The notes: generated by a model from the sequence alone, not told the origin. A DNA stretch of 34,099 nucleotides from Candidatus Barnesiella excrementigallinarum (GCA_019114445.1 DXFL01000021.1:1-34099); one strand, 5' to 3'; positions 1 through 8,598 are shown, counted from the stretch's first letter. Numbers and translations are program-made.

Positions 1-1331
1 GGAGTTTGAGCCAACTTCATCTTATTCAATTTGATGTAGTGAATATCTTGATTCAGCAACTTCGAATCTTCTTTGTGAGAGAAATTAGAGACGGTTTTTC
101 CTCCGCTTCCGGGAGCTCCTTTGTCGACTGTAACTTCATATTCTTCGGTACGTAAAGTCTTGTATTCTTTCGACTTAGTATCGAAATAAGAGACCTCTAC
201 TGCGGGTATTTTGAAGGTCCCGGCGAAACGAGGTATGGTGGTGTATTCTACGGTACGGGTCCCGCTCACGCCTCCGGCAGTAGCTTTTACCGACAGGTCT
301 ACTTTGGGATCGTAGGTGTCGAAATCGTTCGGCAATTTCAATTCGGGATTTTTCAAATATTTCAAATTGCCCGAACCTTTGAATACCAATTTCAAGGTAA
401 TCGCTTCGTTGGCTTTCACATGAGTAGAACTAATGGCGCTGCTCAATGTAAAGTTGCCTACTCCCCCCATGAACGAAGCCGGTTTCCCGCTCGGCAAAGG
501 CAACACATCTACCGTAACCGCATTCGAACTGACGGTACGCTCTACACCTTGCGGAACTCGCATGGGACCAAATGGGCCATTTACAAGCTGGAACGATTCC
601 ACTTGAAATTCGAATGTGCCCGGGGTGATCGTTATCTTTCCACTACGTTGCGGGAACAGGAGGCATTGTTTTAAGATGGCCATTTTATAATTCACCCCAT
701 TGTAATTTTCCAGTTCGAACGAGGTGTTCTGCGGTAGATCTATATCTTGTACGACAAAGCCTTCGAACGACGGGAAACTGTAATTTTGTGCCTGCACGCC
801 TGATGCGCGGGTATATAATTTAATGGTAGCCAACAAGGCTTCCTGTTCGTATACTCTTGTTTTGGAAAGTACCGTACGAATAAATAATGCCGTATCGTCG
901 GAGCTCTGTCCTCCCGTCTGTCTGTTGGAGCCACTTGAAGCCGATGTCTTGTCGGGCGGGAGTATTGTCAGTTTCCATGTATTCGACGAATAGGTGCGAC
1001 CATCGGCCGAAATGGTTGCCGGGCCGAAAGTATAGCTTCCCTCTTTCTCGGCTCTCAACGTGATGACATGAGTCTCTGTCGTTTGGCGATTTACATTGCC
1101 GTTTACAATAGAGACGCTCGTCCCCGAGCTGGTGCCTTGATACAAGACTTTACAACCTGTAAAATCGGGTAGATTCAAATCTTTGCCCGAAGCATTATAC
1201 AACGTATATTCCAACTGGAATTGTTGCCCCTGTATCACTTGCCGCGGGCCATCGACGGAGAAACGGACATCCTCGGCCCATACTCCTGCCGCAAAAACCA
1301 GCGTACAAAATAAAATTAAATATCTTTTCAT
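1..1331 (-). CDS. batD: BatD-family protein (aerotolerance operon), C-terminus outside window
   Basis: The reading frame starts with ATG at 1331 and stays open for about 443 codons to the left edge, so the C-terminus is missing. The protein opens with a signal peptide (MKRYLILFCTLVFAAGVWA, then EDVRF) and continues as a beta-rich secreted protein with the BatD hallmarks: an opening 'DVRFSVDGPRQVIQGQQFQL' segment, a 'LPDFTGCKVLYQG' stretch, and repeated immunoglobulin-like folds with a Ser/Gly-rich linker around residues 145-155. BatD proteins are periplasmic and anchored by C-terminal membrane helices, which would lie outside the window. It is the last gene seen of the moxR-DUF58-batABCD operon and starts 30 bases after batC. 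The exact biochemical role of BatD is unknown; the operon is linked to oxygen tolerance in Bacteroides fragilis and to virulence in Leptospira and Francisella. Identification rests on both the sequence and the gene order. Confidence 0.9.
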   Translation of the reverse strand, partial: MKRYLILFCTLVFAAGVWAEDVRFSVDGPRQVIQGQQFQLEYTLYNASGKDLNLPDFTGCKVLYQGTSSGTSVSIVNGNVNRQTTETHVITLRAEKEGSYTFGPATISADGRTYSSNTWKLTILPPDKTSASSGSNRQTGGQSSDDTALFIRTVLSKTRVYEQEALLATIKLYTRASGVQAQNYSFPSFEGFVVQDIDLPQNTSFELENYNGVNYKMAILKQCLLFPQRSGKITITPGTFEFQVESFQLVNGPFGPMRVPQGVERTVSSNAVTVDVLPLPSGKPASFMGGVGNFTLSSAISSTHVKANEAITLKLVFKGSGNLKYLKNPELKLPNDFDTYDPKVDLSVKATAGGVSGTRTVEYTTIPRFAGTFKIPAVEVSYFDTKSKEYKTLRTEEYEVTVDKGAPGSGGKTVSNFSHKEDSKLLNQDIHYIKLNKMKLAQT

Positions 1332-1361
1332 AACTATTTTATATAATAAATTCCTCCCCTA

Positions 1362-2150
1362 TTACCATTCTTTATCGGTCTTCTTCCGTTTTTGCTGTTG
1401 CATCAAAGCCCGTTGCACTTTCTCTTGTGTATCGCGTTCGTCTTGTTGAATAGCGTCGAGAATTTGTTGGGCATTCTCTTTCGACATTTGAGATTGTTGC
1501 GGCTGTTGCTGCTGGGGATTCTCTTGTTGTTTATTATCTTTCTGGTCTTGGTTGTTTTGATTGTTTTTGTTTTGATCCTGATTTTGCTGTTTTTGATCTT
1601 TTTGTTGATCTTTGTTTTTATCCTGCTGATCCTTATTGTTCTTATCTTGATTTTGTTGGTCTTGCTGCTGTTTTTCCAATAAGAGCTGGGCAAGGCGCAG
1701 GTTGTAGCGCGTTTCGTTATCTTTGGGATTGCGACGAAGGGCATTTTTATACTCCTCTATACTTTGGGCATAGTTCTTCTCTTGAAACGATATGTTCCCT
1801 AAATTATGCCAAGCATGGGCTGTCCGCAAGGAGTCGGACGAACTTTGTACGATTTTCCTGTATTCGTTGCGGGAGTCGTTCCATTTTTGCTGTTTATACA
1901 AGGCTGCGCCCAAATTATAAGTGGCTATTTGGGACGAAGGATTGGCTTCCAATGCTTTACGATATTCAATTTCGGCTTCGGTGTACTTTTTGTCATTAAA
2001 CAGGTCGTTTCCTTTCCTTATTGAGTTTCGTTCGACCTTTTCATCGACTTTTTTCTCTTCCGGTATTACGGGTGCCGCAGCCTCCTGTGCCGACACGTTT
2101 AATGCCAGACCGGCAAAAACTAAATATGCGATATATCTGATAGCTCTCAT
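1362..2150 (-). CDS. batC: BatC-like TPR protein with Gln/Asn/Lys/Asp-rich tail
   Basis: This is a 262-residue secreted protein with a signal peptide (residues 1-21, ending NVSAQ). Three tetratricopeptide repeats follow at about 43-76, 77-110 and 113-146; their typical signatures are visible (GNDLFNDKKYTEAEIEYRKA, then NLGAALYKQQKW, then WHNLGNISFQEKNYAQSIEE). Residues about 161-221 are almost only Q, N, D and K, encoded at about 1488-1670. A short charged helix with many glutamines closes the protein. TPR proteins act as binding scaffolds, and BatC is thought to bring BatB, BatD or other partners together in the periplasm. The gene lies 23 bases after batB and 30 bases before batD. The low-complexity tail is longer than a simple linker needs to be. 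The call is firm from TPR content plus operon position; the function is inferred. Confidence 0.9.
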   Translation of the reverse strand: MRAIRYIAYLVFAGLALNVSAQEAAAPVIPEEKKVDEKVERNSIRKGNDLFNDKKYTEAEIEYRKALEANPSSQIATYNLGAALYKQQKWNDSRNEYRKIVQSSSDSLRTAHAWHNLGNISFQEKNYAQSIEEYKNALRRNPKDNETRYNLRLAQLLLEKQQQDQQNQDKNNKDQQDKNKDQQKDQKQQNQDQNKNNQNNQDQKDNKQQENPQQQQPQQSQMSKENAQQILDAIQQDERDTQEKVQRALMQQQKRKKTDKEW

Positions 2151-2173
2151 AGTTCAAATTTCTTATTCTTCAT

Positions 2174-3202
2174 TTACGAAAAGAAGGTTATTTTCTTCAA
2201 CCAACTGTTTTTACGGTCGACAATAAACACGTCGATAAGCAACAATATCAAAGCAATCCAAGCCAGCCCCTGAAATTGTTCGTCGTATTGCGAATAAACT
2301 TTGCTTTCTATATCGGCTTTTTTCATGGTCTTAACTTCCGACGTCAAAGCTCTCAATGCCGCATTGGTATTATCGGCTCTCACATAAATACCGGCACCGG
2401 CCTTAGCAATTTCCTGTCCGAGAGCTTCGTTCAATTTAGAAATGACTACATTGCCGTTGTTATCTTTGATAAAATTGGTTTCACTGTTTCCTACCGGAAT
2501 AGGTACTCCTTCGAGCGAACCGATACCGATTACATCTACTTTGATGTTTTTCTCACTGGCTGCTTTGGCCATTTGCACGGCATCGTCCTCGTGATTTTCG
2601 GCATCGGTGATAACGATAATCGCTTTGTCGGCGCTACCGTCCGGCGAAAACGAATTCATGGCCGTGGATATGGCTCTCCCGATAGCTGTACCTTGTGTCG
2701 GTACCATCGATGGGTTGATGGTATTTAGAAACATCTTGGCCGATACAAAATCCGAAGTGATGGGCAATTGAGTATAGGCATCACCCGCAAAGACAATAAG
2801 CCCTATTTTGTCGTTATCCAATTCGTCCACCAATTTCGAAAGCATCATTTTGGCCTTTTCCAATCGGTTGGGTGCTATATCTTTGGCCATCATCGAATTG
2901 GAGACATCGAGGGCAATCATAATCTCCACGCCTTGTTTTTTGACCGTTTCGAGCTTCGACCCGAATTGTGGACGGGCAAGCATGAACACAATGACGATAA
3001 AGGCCAGTTGTTGGAAAATAAATTTTATCCACGGCTTGTATTTCGACACATCGGTCATCAACGGAGCCAGTACCGATGGATTACCATACTTGGCCAAATT
3101 GCGGCGTGTGCGATAACGTCCGTAAATAAACAAGCCCCATAGAATGGGAACGATAATCAACAGATATAAAAATTCGGGTTGTGCAAATCGAAACATAATC
3201 AA
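2174..3202 (-). CDS. batB: BatB, VWA-domain membrane protein
   Basis: This 342-residue inner-membrane protein has a transmembrane helix near residues 11-28, another near 64-80, and a last one near the C-terminus (about 312-330). Between them lies a von Willebrand factor A domain with a complete metal-ion-dependent adhesion site: D99-V-S101-N-S103, the Thr in 'TQGTAIGRA', and the Asp in 'VITDAENHEDD'. Such domains bind a divalent metal and through it a partner protein. The arrangement TM-TM-VWA-TM is the standard BatA/BatB form. The start MIMF could be either of two ATGs two codons apart. It begins 7 bases after batA ends, so translation is probably coupled. BatA and BatB are similar to each other and likely work as a pair in one complex. 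Confidence 0.93.
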   Translation of the reverse strand: MIMFRFAQPEFLYLLIIVPILWGLFIYGRYRTRRNLAKYGNPSVLAPLMTDVSKYKPWIKFIFQQLAFIVIVFMLARPQFGSKLETVKKQGVEIMIALDVSNSMMAKDIAPNRLEKAKMMLSKLVDELDNDKIGLIVFAGDAYTQLPITSDFVSAKMFLNTINPSMVPTQGTAIGRAISTAMNSFSPDGSADKAIIVITDAENHEDDAVQMAKAASEKNIKVDVIGIGSLEGVPIPVGNSETNFIKDNNGNVVISKLNEALGQEIAKAGAGIYVRADNTNAALRALTSEVKTMKKADIESKVYSQYDEQFQGLAWIALILLLIDVFIVDRKNSWLKKITFFS

Positions 3203-3209
3203 CTTCTTT

Positions 3210-4193
3210 TTAAGGAATATTTCTCAACAACGTATGACGGAGAAGTATCTCCAATCCCAAACACAGGAGCGCCATCACTGCCCAAATGGTGTATTCCTCT
3301 TCTTTTACACTGAATTCCTTGACCGTCAGTTTGGTCTTTTCCAGTTTATCTATCTCTTCAAAAATGCCTTTCAAGACATTCTTGTTGGTTGCTCTGAAAT
3401 ATTTTCCGTCGGCCGTTGCCGCAATCTGTTGCAAGGCGGCCTCGTCCATTTCGACCGGCATATTTTGGTAGGTAATGCCATAGGGCGTTTGTACCGGCGT
3501 TGGGGCTAACCCTTTTGTCCCTACACCTATCGTATAGACGTGTATGCCGAACGATTTGGCTATTTGTGCCGCTGTGGCCGGAGCAATGTCGCCGGCATTG
3601 TTCGTACCGTCGGTCAGCAAAATGATTGTCTTCGATTTTGCGGGACCATCTTTAATGCGGTTGATGGCGGTTGCCAATCCGTCGCCTATTGCCGTACCGT
3701 CATCGACCATACCGCAGTGTACATCTTTCATCAGGTTGAGCAATACGGCGTGGTCGGTTGTCATGGGACACATCGTAAAACTTTCGCCGGCGAAGATGAC
3801 CAGCCCGATGTTGTCGTGTTCCCGTCCCGAAACGAACTGTGCAGCTACATCTTTCGCTGCTTCTACCCGGTCGGGCTTGAAATCGCGAGCCAACATACTG
3901 CCCGATATGTCGAGCGCCAACACAATATCTACCCCTTCGGTCGAGGAGTTTTGCCAGTTGTCGGTCGACTGGGGACGGGCCAAAGCTACAATCAAGAAGC
4001 TAATGGCCAAAACACGTAACGCGAAGTTAAAATGGCGTAAATAGATTTTGTACGTACGCGGCATTTTTGCAAACGGTTGCGTTGTGGAAACCTGCAAAGA
4101 TGCCTGCATATGCTTCTGTTTGAGAACATACCACACAATCACGGGTATGACCAGCAACAGCAGAAACAAATATAACGGATTCGCAAATACCAT
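3210..4193 (-). CDS. batA: BatA, VWA-domain membrane protein
   Basis: A 327-residue protein with the same build as its neighbour BatB: an N-terminal membrane helix (about residues 5-24), a second at about 56-73, the VWA domain, and a C-terminal helix (about 302-320). The MIDAS residues are intact: D95-I-S97-G-S99, Thr in 'DGTAIGDGLA', and Asp in 'ILLTDGTNNAGD'. In the Bat operon BatA follows the DUF58 protein and a variable membrane protein, exactly as here. The VWA domain is expected on the periplasmic side and probably binds BatD or BatC, although this is inference from the family. The gap to batB is 7 bases. All catalytic-site-like metal ligands are conserved, so there is no sign of decay. 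Confidence 0.93.
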   Translation of the reverse strand: MVFANPLYLFLLLLVIPVIVWYVLKQKHMQASLQVSTTQPFAKMPRTYKIYLRHFNFALRVLAISFLIVALARPQSTDNWQNSSTEGVDIVLALDISGSMLARDFKPDRVEAAKDVAAQFVSGREHDNIGLVIFAGESFTMCPMTTDHAVLLNLMKDVHCGMVDDGTAIGDGLATAINRIKDGPAKSKTIILLTDGTNNAGDIAPATAAQIAKSFGIHVYTIGVGTKGLAPTPVQTPYGITYQNMPVEMDEAALQQIAATADGKYFRATNKNVLKGIFEEIDKLEKTKLTVKEFSVKEEEYTIWAVMALLCLGLEILLRHTLLRNIP

Positions 4194-4227
4194 TTCAGTT
4201 TATTTTAAGAGCCGATATACGGCCTTT

Positions 4228-5211
4228 TTATTCAACATTTGTTTTTTCGGAATTTTCCTCCGTCGATTCGGGGGCTTTCTCTTCCGGTTTTGTGCTCTCT
4301 ACAAACGATTCGGCGTAGCGCATCACCTGTTCGTTATCATCAGGTAACGGACGCATTTTGGCAAATTTCACGAAATCGGCCATCGCCAATATCTCGCGCA
4401 GTTGCTGGTTTACCGCTTTTGTCTCTTCGTTACGACGCAAAGTTTCTATAATTTGGGTCGAAGTCATCTCCATAGCATTGATATGGAAACGGCCATCGAT
4501 GTAGATTCTCAAAATTTCGGTCAAGGTGGTATAATATGCCTTTTCCTGACCTTGTTGCCACAGTTTCGAATCTTTCAGCTCTTGCAAAGCCTGTATGGCT
4601 CTTTCGTAAGGAGGTACAATCTCTTTTTCGGCGAGAGCTTCTCCGTTTTTCTCTTTTCGACCCCAACGCCAGTATGCATATACGCCGGCGGCTATGACAA
4701 CCAAAGCAAGGAGCAGATACAATACCCACGCCGGAATAAAGTCCCACAAGACAAAGGGCGGAGCATCGACCGTTTTAATGTCGAACTCGGCGTGTGTCGT
4801 ATCTACGGGGACCGGTATGACTTTGAGGCTTAACGCCTGTGTCTCGAATGTATCGTCGTCGATGACATACTTGAACGGTGGCAAATAGTACAAACCCGAG
4901 TCGAACGAAGTTACCAATACCTCGTTGTTGATTTGTATGCGATTGTTTTTCAAGTCAATCGTATCGGGCTTGGATATTTTCAATACCTCTACACCGGTTA
5001 CGAGCGTATCTTGTATGATAGGCAATCGCACAAACTTGTCTTTGTCTTGCGAAAGTTCCAATCGCACGGTAGTTTGCTCGCCCATCATAATAGCCGCCGA
5101 GTCCATTTGGGCTCGTACAATAATATTGTTTTGAGCTGTTGCCGTAAAGGCCAATGCCGATAATGCGATGCCCAAACCAAGCGATTGTAATCTTGTATAG
5201 CGTCTTTTCAT
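4228..5211 (-). CDS. Bat-operon single-pass membrane protein, DUF4381-like
   Basis: A 327-residue protein with a signal peptide (residues about 1-26, ending AFTATAQ), a beta-rich exported region of about 130 residues, one transmembrane helix (near 158-178, FIPAWVLYLLLALVVIAAGV), and a cytoplasmic part that begins with basic residues (YWRWGRKEK). The cytoplasmic part is helical and holds the segment 'YYTTLTEILRIYIDGRF' and 'FVKFAKMRPLPDDNEQ', which is like the C-terminal region of DUF4381-type and BatD-type proteins. The tail is rich in Glu and Thr. It sits between the DUF58 gene (16 bases away) and batA (34 bases away), the place where Bacteroidota Bat operons carry such a protein. I infer a small BatD-like receptor that links the periplasmic part to the MoxR system; no reaction can be assigned. 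Confidence 0.75.
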   Translation of the reverse strand: MKRRYTRLQSLGLGIALSALAFTATAQNNIIVRAQMDSAAIMMGEQTTVRLELSQDKDKFVRLPIIQDTLVTGVEVLKISKPDTIDLKNNRIQINNEVLVTSFDSGLYYLPPFKYVIDDDTFETQALSLKVIPVPVDTTHAEFDIKTVDAPPFVLWDFIPAWVLYLLLALVVIAAGVYAYWRWGRKEKNGEALAEKEIVPPYERAIQALQELKDSKLWQQGQEKAYYTTLTEILRIYIDGRFHINAMEMTSTQIIETLRRNEETKAVNQQLREILAMADFVKFAKMRPLPDDNEQVMRYAESFVESTKPEEKAPESTEENSEKTNVE

Positions 5212-5227
5212 ATAAACTTTGTTTTAT

Positions 5228-6097
5228 TTATCCCCTTCGTTTAAAGAGGTTCATCAAAGCAATCACAAAGTCGTCGTCGGTAGCAATCGTAGCCAAATCG
5301 ACACGGCTTTTGCGCAGCATGGCAAGCATTCTTTCCTGCCGTTCGTTCCACCATTCGGCGTATCGGGTGCGGACTTTTGCCGAAGAGGAGTCGACCCACT
5401 GTTCGCAGCCTTGTTCGGCATCTTGGAGTTTAATCAATCCCACATTAGGCAGTTGCGATTCCCGTCGATCGTATACCTGTATCGCAACCAAATCGTGGCG
5501 GCGATTGGCTATCGACAGGGCATTTTTATAATCGTTACTGTCGATAAAGTCCGAAATCAAGAACGTGGTACACCGTTTTTTGATCGCATTGGTCATGTAT
5601 TCGAGCGCCAACCCGATATTCGTGCCTACACTGTCGGGCTTGAAATCGAGCAACTCTCTGATGATGTAAAGTATATGTTTACGACCTTTCTTCGGCGGTA
5701 TGAATTTTTCAATCCTGTCCGAGAAAAATATCATGCCTATCTTGTCGTTGTTCTGTATGGCCGAAAAGGCAACCGTAGCAGCGACCTCGGCCATCATTTC
5801 GCGTTTAGCCTCCCCCACTGCTCCGAAATTCCTACTGGCCGATACATCGACCAACAGCATAACCGTCAGTTCGCGTTCTTCTTCAAAAACCTTTACATAC
5901 GGTTTGTTATACCGGGCCGTCACGTTCCAGTCTATATCTCTCACATCGTCGCCATACTGATACTCCCGCACTTCGGAGAAGGCCATACCACGACCTTTGA
6001 AGGCCGAGTGGTACTGCCCCGCAAAGATGTTACGGGAGAGACCTCGCGTCTTTATCTCGATATGACGGACTTTTTTTAGCAGTTCACTGGTTTCCAT
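5228..6097 (-). CDS. DUF58 domain protein (VWA-like, MoxR partner)
   Basis: A soluble 289-residue protein without membrane segments. It carries the DUF58 hallmark near residues 35-62 (FKGRGMAFSEVREYQYGDD followed by VRDIDWNVTAR) and then a VWA-like fold beginning with 'VMLLVDVSASRNFG', whose DxSxS pattern resembles a metal-binding adhesion site. DUF58 proteins are nearly always encoded next to MoxR AAA+ ATPases, and the pair is thought to act as a chaperone that matures or inserts a metal or cofactor in target proteins. The gene follows moxR by 22 bases and precedes the DUF4381-like gene by 16 bases. The family call is secure; the target of the MoxR-DUF58 pair in this operon is unknown. Confidence 0.92.
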   Translation of the reverse strand: METSELLKKVRHIEIKTRGLSRNIFAGQYHSAFKGRGMAFSEVREYQYGDDVRDIDWNVTARYNKPYVKVFEEERELTVMLLVDVSASRNFGAVGEAKREMMAEVAATVAFSAIQNNDKIGMIFFSDRIEKFIPPKKGRKHILYIIRELLDFKPDSVGTNIGLALEYMTNAIKKRCTTFLISDFIDSNDYKNALSIANRRHDLVAIQVYDRRESQLPNVGLIKLQDAEQGCEQWVDSSSAKVRTRYAEWWNERQERMLAMLRKSRVDLATIATDDDFVIALMNLFKRRG

Positions 6098-6119
6098 ACA
6101 CAGCTATTTCCCGCATGGT

Positions 6120-7115
6120 TTAGGGTACTTCTACCTTGTTAAGTATTTCGCTGATGATTTCTTCGGCCGTCATGTTGTTGGCTTCGGCTTCGTAGCTCAA
6201 CCCGATACGGTGGCGCAATACATCGTGGCAAACGGCACGAACGTCCTCGGGAATTACATACCCCCGTTGTTTCAAGAACGCGTAGGCACGAGCGGCCAAT
6301 GCCAAATTGATGGAGGCACGCGGAGAGGCTCCGAACGAAATCATTTCGTTCAACTCTTTCAAACCGTGATCCTGCGGGAAACGAGTAGCGAAAACAATAT
6401 CGACAATGTAACGCTCTATTTTCTCGTCGATGTACACTTTTTGTACAATCTCCCGGGCTTCGATTACCTCCGAAGGTTTCAGTACCGGTTTAATATTGAT
6501 ATTACGCCCGCTTATGTTTTGGCGGATAATGAGTTTTTCCTCCTCTTTTTTGGGGTATCCAATGATTACTTTCAGCATAAAACGGTCTACCTGTGCTTCG
6601 GGCAGCGGATAGGTACCCTCTTGTTCGATGGGGTTCTGCGTAGCCATAACCAAGAACGGGTCGTCCAATTTGAAAGTCTGTTCGCCAATGGTCACTTGAC
6701 GCTCCTGCATAGCCTCCAACAAAGCACTTTGTACTTTGGCCGGGGCACGGTTGATTTCATCGGCCAAAACAAAATTGGCGAAAATAGGGCCTTTTTTTAT
6801 TTGGAATTGCTCCTTTGCCTGACTGTACACCATTGTACCGACCACATCGGCAGGTAGTAAATCGGGGGTAAACTGGATACGGCTGTACTTCGAGTCGATT
6901 AGCGATGCCAATGTTTTTATGGCCAATGTTTTTGCCAAACCCGGCACACCTTCGAGCAGGATATGACCGTTGGAGAGCAATCCTATCATCAACGAATCGA
7001 TAAGGTGTTTTTGCCCCACAATTACCTGATCCATGCCTTGTGTAATCATATTCACAAACGAACTTTTGCTGGCAATCAGGTCGTTCAATTCCCGAATATC
7101 TACTGTTTCACTCAT
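6120..7115 (-). CDS. MoxR-family AAA+ ATPase
   Basis: A 331-residue cytoplasmic ATPase that heads the Bat operon. Visible motifs are Walker A GVPGLAKT (residues 56-63), Walker B with the catalytic Glu in LADEINRA (117-124, E120), and sensor 1 in 'MATQNPIEQEGTYPLPEAQ' (about 158-175), which is the typical MoxR signature. The region near 280-290 with 'GASPRASINLALAARAYA' is the sensor 2 helix. MoxR proteins work as chaperone-like hexamers that remodel VWA-domain partners; here the partners encoded next to it are DUF58, BatA and BatB. A -7 box lies at 7170-7177 on the same strand, about 55 bases upstream of the start, and fits transcription starting just ahead of this gene. Length and motifs are normal for the family. 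Confidence 0.95.
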   Translation of the reverse strand: MSETVDIRELNDLIASKSSFVNMITQGMDQVIVGQKHLIDSLMIGLLSNGHILLEGVPGLAKTLAIKTLASLIDSKYSRIQFTPDLLPADVVGTMVYSQAKEQFQIKKGPIFANFVLADEINRAPAKVQSALLEAMQERQVTIGEQTFKLDDPFLVMATQNPIEQEGTYPLPEAQVDRFMLKVIIGYPKKEEEKLIIRQNISGRNINIKPVLKPSEVIEAREIVQKVYIDEKIERYIVDIVFATRFPQDHGLKELNEMISFGASPRASINLALAARAYAFLKQRGYVIPEDVRAVCHDVLRHRIGLSYEAEANNMTAEEIISEILNKVEVP

Positions 7116-7169
7116 ACGTTTTATAATTTTATATTTTTAATTTATACGTTTTTTTGACTTTATCTATCG

Positions 7170-7177
7170 CAAAATTA
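7170..7177 (-). promoter_or_regulatory. Candidate Bacteroidota -7 box for the moxR-bat operon
   Basis: Read on the minus strand the sequence is TAATTTTG, a match to TAnnTTTG. It would start RNA about 45-50 bases ahead of the moxR ATG at 7115. No clear -33 TTTG is found at the usual distance. It overlaps the left arm of an 8-base inverted repeat (7175-7182 with 7217-7224). Confidence 0.45.
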
Positions 7178-7234
7178 GCCATACATCAATTTCATATACC
7201 TCTCATGGTGTTAAAAATGGCTAACTATTCACTT

Positions 7235-7272
7235 AAAAAAGACTAAGTCGCTAACTTGTCCAGCTAACGACT
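7235..7272 (-). terminator. Rho-independent terminator after the HU-LysM gene
   Basis: On the minus strand AGTCGTTAGC (7272-7263) pairs with GTTAGCGACT (7255-7246) through ten base pairs, two of them G-U, around a 7-base loop. A run of six T follows shortly (7240-7235). It lies about 12 bases after the stop of the HU-LysM gene and separates that gene from the moxR operon. Confidence 0.7.
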
Positions 7273-7284
7273 CAACCGATTATC

Positions 7285-8598
7285 TCATTCGTATTGGCTC
7301 TGTATCTTTGCAGCCAATGCTTTTGCTTTTGCTACCGAATTTCCGTTATTGACGTCGATGCCGTATTTGGCGGCATCGGGTATGACCAAGCGGGTTCCTA
7401 TGGGTACTTGATTGGGGTTCTTTATCACCCCTTTGTTTTCTTCATAGATATAAACCCAAAAAGCTTTGTGCCCAAAATGTTTACGAGCCAATGTCGTCAA
7501 AAATACACCCGAACGAATCGTTTCTACAACAGCCTTATTTGCCGGTTCCGACTTTTGTAGTTTAGTCTCCGATGATTCCGTTGGAATCTTGGGCTCAGTT
7601 ACAACTGTGTCGGGCTCTGTGGCAGGCATTATCGAGGTTGTATCTTGTTGCTCGGATAGAACAACCGGCTTTTCGGTATTGTTCGCTGCCGGTTGTGGTG
7701 TTAGAACTTCTTCATTGGTCAACGACAGGGTATATTCGCCTATCTTCATACCGTCCTCTCTCAACAAGAAAAACCATACAGCGGCGCATATCACGACGAA
7801 AAGTCCGAAAGCCGAAAGGGCTCCCCACCAAAAAGCTTTACGCGAAGCCGATTTTTGCAAATAATCTTGATAAAAATTGTCTTCTTCGGCCGATACGGTT
7901 TCCGATTTATCGGCAACAGGTTTATCGGCAGACGTAGTATTTTGCTGTTCGGGTATCGGTTCGTCCGCAGATTGTGATTCTCCTTGTTCGGGCTGAACTT
8001 CTTGTGACAAAGTTTCGGCCGAATCGTTGTCGGCAATCGGTTCCGATACGGGTTCGGGGGTTGGCTCGGTGTCGATTATTGGTTCGATAGCTGCCGCCTC
8101 GACCTCCTCGGTCAATGTATCCTCGGTTGTTACATCATCGGACACGGGAATATCATCTATCTCCTCCCGAAGCGGCTCCTCCTCGGGCGAATCAACTGTC
8201 TCCTCACGGGTTTCGACCTCTTGGGTATCGACAGGCTCATCGCTCCCCACAGCCATCATCTCTTCGGTCGAGACATGGTCGTTGAGAATCTCTACCGAAA
8301 AACTCGAAAATGGAGCATTCACCGCTTCGCGCAATGTCTTATCGGGGATAAACGACAGTTTATAATGGCCCGGAATCTCTACCGGTTCGCCTGTTTGCAC
8401 ATTTACACTGGCACGAGGCTCTACCCAAATGGGCTTGAACAACCCCAATTCATTTATTTTTAACGCTTCGCCCGAAGAGATAACCTCCGTCGAAATCGTA
8501 AAGAATTCCTTTAAAAAAGCCTCGGCATCTTTCTTTGTCACATTCATTTTCAATGCGAGCAAAGCGACCAAATCGGGGAAGGATATTTTTTCATTCAT
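7285..8598 (-). CDS. HU domain - transmembrane - LysM-like protein
   Basis: This 437-residue protein joins three parts. Residues 1 to about 95 form an HU/IHF-like DNA-binding fold ('KISFPDLVALLALKMNVTKK' and 'LKINELGLFKPIWVEPRASV'). Residues about 108-240 are a very acidic, Glu/Asp/Thr/Ser/Pro-rich linker. A single membrane helix lies at about 256-278, preceded by KSASRK and followed by RED, so the positive-inside rule puts the HU part in the cytoplasm. After a second Thr/Ser/Pro-rich linker comes a LysM-like domain at about 355-408 (GVFLTTLARKHFGHKAFWVY, then NPNQVPIGTRLVIP). LysM domains bind peptidoglycan. The start overlaps the stop of the small HU gene by ATGA, so the two are translationally coupled. 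The layout suggests a link between nucleoid and cell wall; that role is inferred, not known. Confidence 0.88.
   Translation of the reverse strand: MNEKISFPDLVALLALKMNVTKKDAEAFLKEFFTISTEVISSGEALKINELGLFKPIWVEPRASVNVQTGEPVEIPGHYKLSFIPDKTLREAVNAPFSSFSVEILNDHVSTEEMMAVGSDEPVDTQEVETREETVDSPEEEPLREEIDDIPVSDDVTTEDTLTEEVEAAAIEPIIDTEPTPEPVSEPIADNDSAETLSQEVQPEQGESQSADEPIPEQQNTTSADKPVADKSETVSAEEDNFYQDYLQKSASRKAFWWGALSAFGLFVVICAAVWFFLLREDGMKIGEYTLSLTNEEVLTPQPAANNTEKPVVLSEQQDTTSIMPATEPDTVVTEPKIPTESSETKLQKSEPANKAVVETIRSGVFLTTLARKHFGHKAFWVYIYEENKGVIKNPNQVPIGTRLVIPDAAKYGIDVNNGNSVAKAKALAAKIQSQYE

Noticed and set aside
1392..1682. Leucine-rich ORF on the plus strand
   Set aside because: It is the mirror of the Q/N-rich BatC tail; the hydrophobic run comes from antisense CAA and AAC codons and is not a membrane protein.
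8027..8365. Ser/Val-rich ORF on the plus strand
   Set aside because: It is antisense to the acidic linker of the HU-LysM protein, with a composition produced by antisense Glu and Asp codons.
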